A DNA stretch of 64,000 nucleotides from Mucilaginibacter aquariorum. Its GTDB lineage: Bacteria > Bacteroidota > Bacteroidia > Sphingobacteriales > Sphingobacteriaceae. The position numbers were made by a program, and so were the translations under genes. How positions within the stretch are numbered: position 1 is the first letter of the stretch; every line of letters begins with the position of its first letter. Positions 60,765-64,000 of this stretch are shown one piece after another. Location of the stretch: positions 62,001-126,000 of the forward strand of contig NZ_JANHOH010000008.1 of the NCBI RefSeq assembly GCF_024498135.1. Reading direction: 5' to 3'. The notes beneath the pieces are model-generated. The model did no database searches. It worked only from the letters and a program-made list of their open reading frames with translations, and was not told the origin of the DNA.

Positions 60765-63254
60765 ATGTCACAACAAACCATTATAGTTGTAGGCAATGGC
60801 ATGGTAGGATATAAGTTTTGTGAAAAGCTGATAGCCAAATCATCTCATTTTAATATTATTGTTTTTGGCGAGGAATCCCGCATAGCTTACGATAGGGTTC
60901 ATTTGAGCGAATACTTCAACGGTAAATCTGCCGATGATCTTTCACTCTCATCAGGTTCCTGGTACGCTGATAATGGGATTACCTTATATCTTAACGATCC
61001 TGTTCAGGAAATAAATCGTGCCGAAAAAACAATCCATTCATTAAGCGGAACAACCTTAAAATACGATTACCTGGTGCTGGCAACCGGTTCCTCGGCTTTT
61101 GTGCCCGATATTCCGGGGGTAGAGAAAGAAGGCGTGTTTGTTTACCGTACCATTGAAGATCTTGATCTGATCAAAGCTTATTCGGCAAACGCTAAAGTGG
61201 GCGCGGTTATGGGTGGCGGGCTTTTAGGGCTCGAAGCTGCAAAGGCTCTTATTGACCTTGGTATTGAAGAAACCCATGTTATTGAATTTGCACCCCGCTT
61301 AATGCCGAGGCAAATAGATTCTGCGGGGAGCGGCATGCTGGCATCTAAGTTAAAAAGCCTGGGACTAAATATTCATCTGAATAAAAGCACTGCGAGTTTT
61401 ATTGGCGAAGGGAAAATAGAGGCGCTTAAGTTTAACGACGATAGCACCTTGCCGGTAGATATGATGGTAATATCTGCAGGGATACGTCCACGCGATGAAC
61501 TGGCTAAACTGGCCGGTTTACATGTAGGTACCCGCGGGGGTATTATAGTGAACGAGAAGATGCAAACCAGTGATGAATCGATATTTGCCATTGGTGAATG
61601 CGCGCTTTACGAAGGCATGATCTATGGCTTGGTAGCGCCGGGTTATGAAATGGCTGATATTGTAGCTGCCTGGTTAACTGGCGGAAGTAAAGCCTTTTAT
61701 GGCTATGACATGAGCACCAAGCTAAAGCTAATAGGTGTTGATGTGGCGAGCTTTGGCGATGCCTTTATAACCGAACCAGACTGCCGTACCCTTGTTTATG
61801 AAGACACTTTTAAAGGGGTATACAAACGAATAAATATTAGCAACGATGGTAAATACCTGTTAGGAGGTATATTGATAGGTGACGCCGATGCCTATAATAT
61901 TTTACTGCAAACAGTTAACAATAAAATAGTTCTTCCGCCAAATCCCGAAGACCTGATATTGGGTTCGCGCGGGGGCGAGGCTGCAGAGGGTGCAGGTGTA
62001 CTGAGTTTGCCCGATGACGCGCTTGTATGTTCATGCGAAGCGGTAAGCAAGCTTGATATTTGTTGTGCAGTAAACGATGGGGCAACTAACATCGACAGTA
62101 TAAAAAAATGCACCAAGGCGGGCACAGGCTGTGGTGGTTGTGTGCCTTTGGTTAAGGATTTGATTACCGGTACGCTAAAAGCTAACGGGCAATATGTTAA
62201 AAATGTAATATGCGAGCACTTTGATTATTCGAGACAGGAATTGTATGACCTGGTTAAAATAAACAAGGTTAAAAATTACGACCTGGTGCTTGATCATTTT
62301 GGTAAGGGCGATGGCTGCGAAGTGTGTAAGCCAGTAATAGCCGGTATTTTATCCAGCTTGTGGAACGATGTTATTGTTAAACAAGATACTATACAAGATA
62401 GTAATGACCGCTATCTGGCTAACATTCAAAAAGGTGGTACCTATTCTGTGGTGCCACGCATTCCCGGCGGAGAAATAACCCCTGATAAACTTATTGTAAT
62501 TGGGCAGGTGGCTAAAAAGTACGGGCTTTACACCAAGATAACAGGTGGCCAGCGGATAGATCTTTTTGGCGCGCATGTAAACGACTTGCCGCAGATTTGG
62601 GAAGAATTGATAGATGCCGGTTTTGAAAGCGGGCATGCTTATGGCAAAGCTTTGCGTACGGTTAAAAGCTGCGTAGGTAGCACCTGGTGCAGGTTTGGTT
62701 TGCACGATAGCGTATCGTTTGCCATTGAAATAGAAGACAGATATAAAGGCATACGTTCCCCTCATAAACTTAAGGGCGGGGTAAGCGGCTGTATCCGCGA
62801 ATGTGCCGAAGCGCAGGCAAAAGACTTTGGTGTTATAGCTACAGAAAAAGGCTGGAATTTATATGTATGCGGCAATGGCGGTTCTAAGCCACAGCATGCA
62901 CTGTTATTGGCTACTGATATTGATAGCGAAACATGCATCAAATATTTAGATAGGTTCTTGATGTTCTATATAAAAACTGCCGATCCTTTAACCCGTACAG
63001 CAACGTGGCTTAACAAAATGGAGGGTGGCATGAGCTATCTTAAAAATGTAGTTATAAATGATAGTTTGGGTATAGTGGAGCAGCTGGAAGAAGAAATGCA
63101 GCAGTTGATAAACAGTTATCACTGCGAGTGGAAAGAAGTGGTGGACAACCCGGATCTGCGCAGGCGTTTTGCCCACTTTGTAAATGCCCCCGAAGTAAAA
63201 GATCCTAATATAAAATTTGAATCTATGCGCCAGCAGGTTAAGGCGCAGTGGTAA
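60765..63254 (+). CDS. nirB: Assimilatory nitrite reductase (NAD(P)H), large subunit
   Basis: 829 residues. It reduces nitrite to ammonium with siroheme. Order: FAD/NAD(P)H domain (N-terminal IIVVGNGMVGYKF, then LVLATGSSAFVPDIPGV, GGGLLGLEAAKAL), BFD-like [2Fe-2S] domain with Cys422 and Cys424 (LVCSCEAVSK) and the GTGCGGCVP pair, then two sulfite/nitrite-reductase ferredoxin and siroheme-[4Fe-4S] domains with Cys636/Cys642 (SCVGSTWC) and Cys676/Cys680 (GCIREC). These last four ligate the cluster bridging siroheme. nirD follows 41 bp later. Confidence 0.95.
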   Translation: MSQQTIIVVGNGMVGYKFCEKLIAKSSHFNIIVFGEESRIAYDRVHLSEYFNGKSADDLSLSSGSWYADNGITLYLNDPVQEINRAEKTIHSLSGTTLKYDYLVLATGSSAFVPDIPGVEKEGVFVYRTIEDLDLIKAYSANAKVGAVMGGGLLGLEAAKALIDLGIEETHVIEFAPRLMPRQIDSAGSGMLASKLKSLGLNIHLNKSTASFIGEGKIEALKFNDDSTLPVDMMVISAGIRPRDELAKLAGLHVGTRGGIIVNEKMQTSDESIFAIGECALYEGMIYGLVAPGYEMADIVAAWLTGGSKAFYGYDMSTKLKLIGVDVASFGDAFITEPDCRTLVYEDTFKGVYKRINISNDGKYLLGGILIGDADAYNILLQTVNNKIVLPPNPEDLILGSRGGEAAEGAGVLSLPDDALVCSCEAVSKLDICCAVNDGATNIDSIKKCTKAGTGCGGCVPLVKDLITGTLKANGQYVKNVICEHFDYSRQELYDLVKINKVKNYDLVLDHFGKGDGCEVCKPVIAGILSSLWNDVIVKQDTIQDSNDRYLANIQKGGTYSVVPRIPGGEITPDKLIVIGQVAKKYGLYTKITGGQRIDLFGAHVNDLPQIWEELIDAGFESGHAYGKALRTVKSCVGSTWCRFGLHDSVSFAIEIEDRYKGIRSPHKLKGGVSGCIRECAEAQAKDFGVIATEKGWNLYVCGNGGSKPQHALLLATDIDSETCIKYLDRFLMFYIKTADPLTRTATWLNKMEGGMSYLKNVVINDSLGIVEQLEEEMQQLINSYHCEWKEVVDNPDLRRRFAHFVNAPEVKDPNIKFESMRQQVKAQW

Positions 63255-63295
63255 TGGTTAGTTAATAATATGGTGTGCTTCTAAACAACAACAAC

Positions 63296-63646
63296 ATGGA
63301 AACAGTAACAGATATTGAATGGATATTAGCTTGTTATACAGATGATGTGCCGGCAAATGGCGGCGCCTGTATAAAACACGGCGATGAGCAGATAGCGATA
63401 TATAACTTTACCCGCCGTAATGAGTGGTATGCTACGCAAAACTTATGTCCGCACAAACAGCAGATGGTATTATCTCGGGGGATGATAGGCAGCACGGGCG
63501 AAGATTGTAACCCAAAAGTGGCCTGCCCTTTTCACAAAAAAACATTTTCGCTTATCAATGGCGAATGTTTAAGCGGGGATGATTACCAGATAAAAACGTA
63601 CCCGATTAAGGTGACTGACGGGCGGGTATATGTTGGGATTGTTTAA
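63296..63646 (+). CDS. nirD: Nitrite reductase small subunit with intact Rieske ligands
   Basis: 116 residues from ATG 63296 (METVTDIEW); an in-frame GTG at 63275 would add an unlikely Asn-rich stretch. NirD supports NirB in nitrite reduction. It has the full Rieske [2Fe-2S] ligand set, Cys51-His53 (LCPHKQQM) and Cys77-His80 (ACPFHKKTF), which the E. coli NirD lacks. The gene converges on the Crp/Fnr gene, with 10 bp between stops. Confidence 0.93.
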   Translation: METVTDIEWILACYTDDVPANGGACIKHGDEQIAIYNFTRRNEWYATQNLCPHKQQMVLSRGMIGSTGEDCNPKVACPFHKKTFSLINGECLSGDDYQIKTYPIKVTDGRVYVGIV

Positions 63647-63656
63647 CAGAATTGAA

Positions 63657-64000
63657 TTACGGGAACATAATATCCTGGGCAAGTACAGAAAGAGCATCAT
63701 GATTATTTATCCTGATGCTTTTTGCTGAAAGGCTGATCAGTCCATCATTTACCAGCTCATTGATCATCCTGAAAACCGTTTCATAAGTTGCCCCCGAGTA
63801 CGATGCCAGGTCCTGCCGGCTTATGGCGATATTTATAAAACCATCCGCATTTATTCCAAATTGTTTTTGCAACGCTACCAGGGCTTCTGCCACGCGGCCT
63901 TTAACCGGCATATGTGCCAGGTTACGCATTTTTCTTTCCGATTCCCGTAGCTCGTCTGCAAAGAACATTAATAACTGGTAGGTAAAGTTGGAGTTTACCT
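63657..64000 (-). CDS. Crp/Fnr-family transcriptional regulator, 5' part cut by window edge
   Basis: Only the C-terminal ~114 residues are in the window; the frame is open to its end, reading ...VNSNFTYQLLMFFADELRES. The dimerisation helix is followed by a winged helix-turn-helix (PVKGRVAEALVALQKQFG, ISRQDLASYSGATYETVFRM, INELVNDGLISLSAKSIRI), typical of the Crp/Fnr superfamily. The sensor domain is missing, so the ligand (cAMP, heme, FeS or other) cannot be judged. Its position beside nirBD-cobA and the palindromes at 60659-60725 suggest it controls nitrite assimilation. Confidence 0.88.
   Translation of the reverse strand, partial: VNSNFTYQLLMFFADELRESERKMRNLAHMPVKGRVAEALVALQKQFGINADGFINIAISRQDLASYSGATYETVFRMINELVNDGLISLSAKSIRINNHDALSVLAQDIMFP

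Noticed and set aside
63275..63295. GTG start for nirD
   Set aside because: It would add an Asn-rich stretch with no family counterpart; ATG at 63296 is better.

Overview
The window looks like chromosome of a member of the Bacteroidota, most likely family Sphingobacteriaceae (Mucilaginibacter or Pedobacter type). The reasons are a full-length SprA translocon of the type IX secretion system (T9SS), a secreted protein with a T9SS sorting tail, family-typical proteins (DUF3127, DUF4292, LptE and EnvC types), candidate promoters of the Bacteroidota form TAnnTTTG, no Shine-Dalgarno sequences, and a moderately AT-rich composition. The genus is an inference. I see no rRNA, tRNA, prophage, insertion sequence or CRISPR array. 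The content is mostly core genome, decorated with many small inverted and tandem intergenic repeats.

Layout. 1-6.9 kb: a 23S rRNA methyltransferase cut by the window edge, a DUF3127 protein with an SSB-like acidic tail, a T9SS cargo-like protein divergent from a histidine kinase/response regulator pair, a TlpA-like thioredoxin, a four-hairpin repeat array, and a glyoxalase-fold protein. 7-19.8 kb: M28 peptidase, dxs, scpA, glyA, a large GAF-PAS4 hybrid kinase, comF, rlmN, an amidohydrolase and acylphosphatase. 19.8-32.2 kb: a dense plus-strand cell-envelope block (flippase, dut, TPR protein, DUF4292 lipoprotein, EnvC-like protein, two TatA/B proteins, gatA, lytic transglycosylase) leading to maeB, ruvA and the 7.2-kb sprA (to 39.4 kb). 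39.6-51.8 kb: an AsmA-like protein, then miaB, a sigma-54 activator, lptE, an acidic TPR-like protein, secG, groES, groEL, an MscS channel and L-serine dehydratase. 51.8-59.7 kb: a minus-strand operon (phosphopantetheinyl transferase, lipB, SGNH lipoprotein, DUF488), a tiny lipoprotein-like gene, dcd, an MG2/plug-domain protein, a Gly/Arg-rich secreted protein and clpS. 59.4-64 kb: a nitrite-assimilation locus with siroheme methyltransferase cobA plus an unrecognised partner gene, divergent from nirB-nirD, followed by a convergent Crp/Fnr regulator cut by the window end.

How the genes connect. Export and envelope biogenesis dominate: SecG, two TatA-type proteins, SprA, LptE, lytic and EnvC-type cell-wall factors, and a flippase. 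One link is unexpected: LptE carries an RR-containing, Tat-like lipoprotein signal. The 60-64 kb locus is self-contained: CobA makes the siroheme precursor, NirB/NirD reduce nitrite to ammonium, and the Crp/Fnr protein is the obvious candidate to bind the palindromes in the nirB-cobA promoter region. LipB and the phosphopantetheinyl transferase both act on acyl carrier protein and share an operon.

I do not see a clear new multi-gene defence or metabolic system. The best leads are regulatory or architectural: the paired palindromes before nirB, the tandem 10-mers before the two-component system, the SSB-like tail on DUF3127, the Tat-like LptE signal, the unknown gene coupled to cobA, and the families of hairpins and tandem repeats that start at stop codons.
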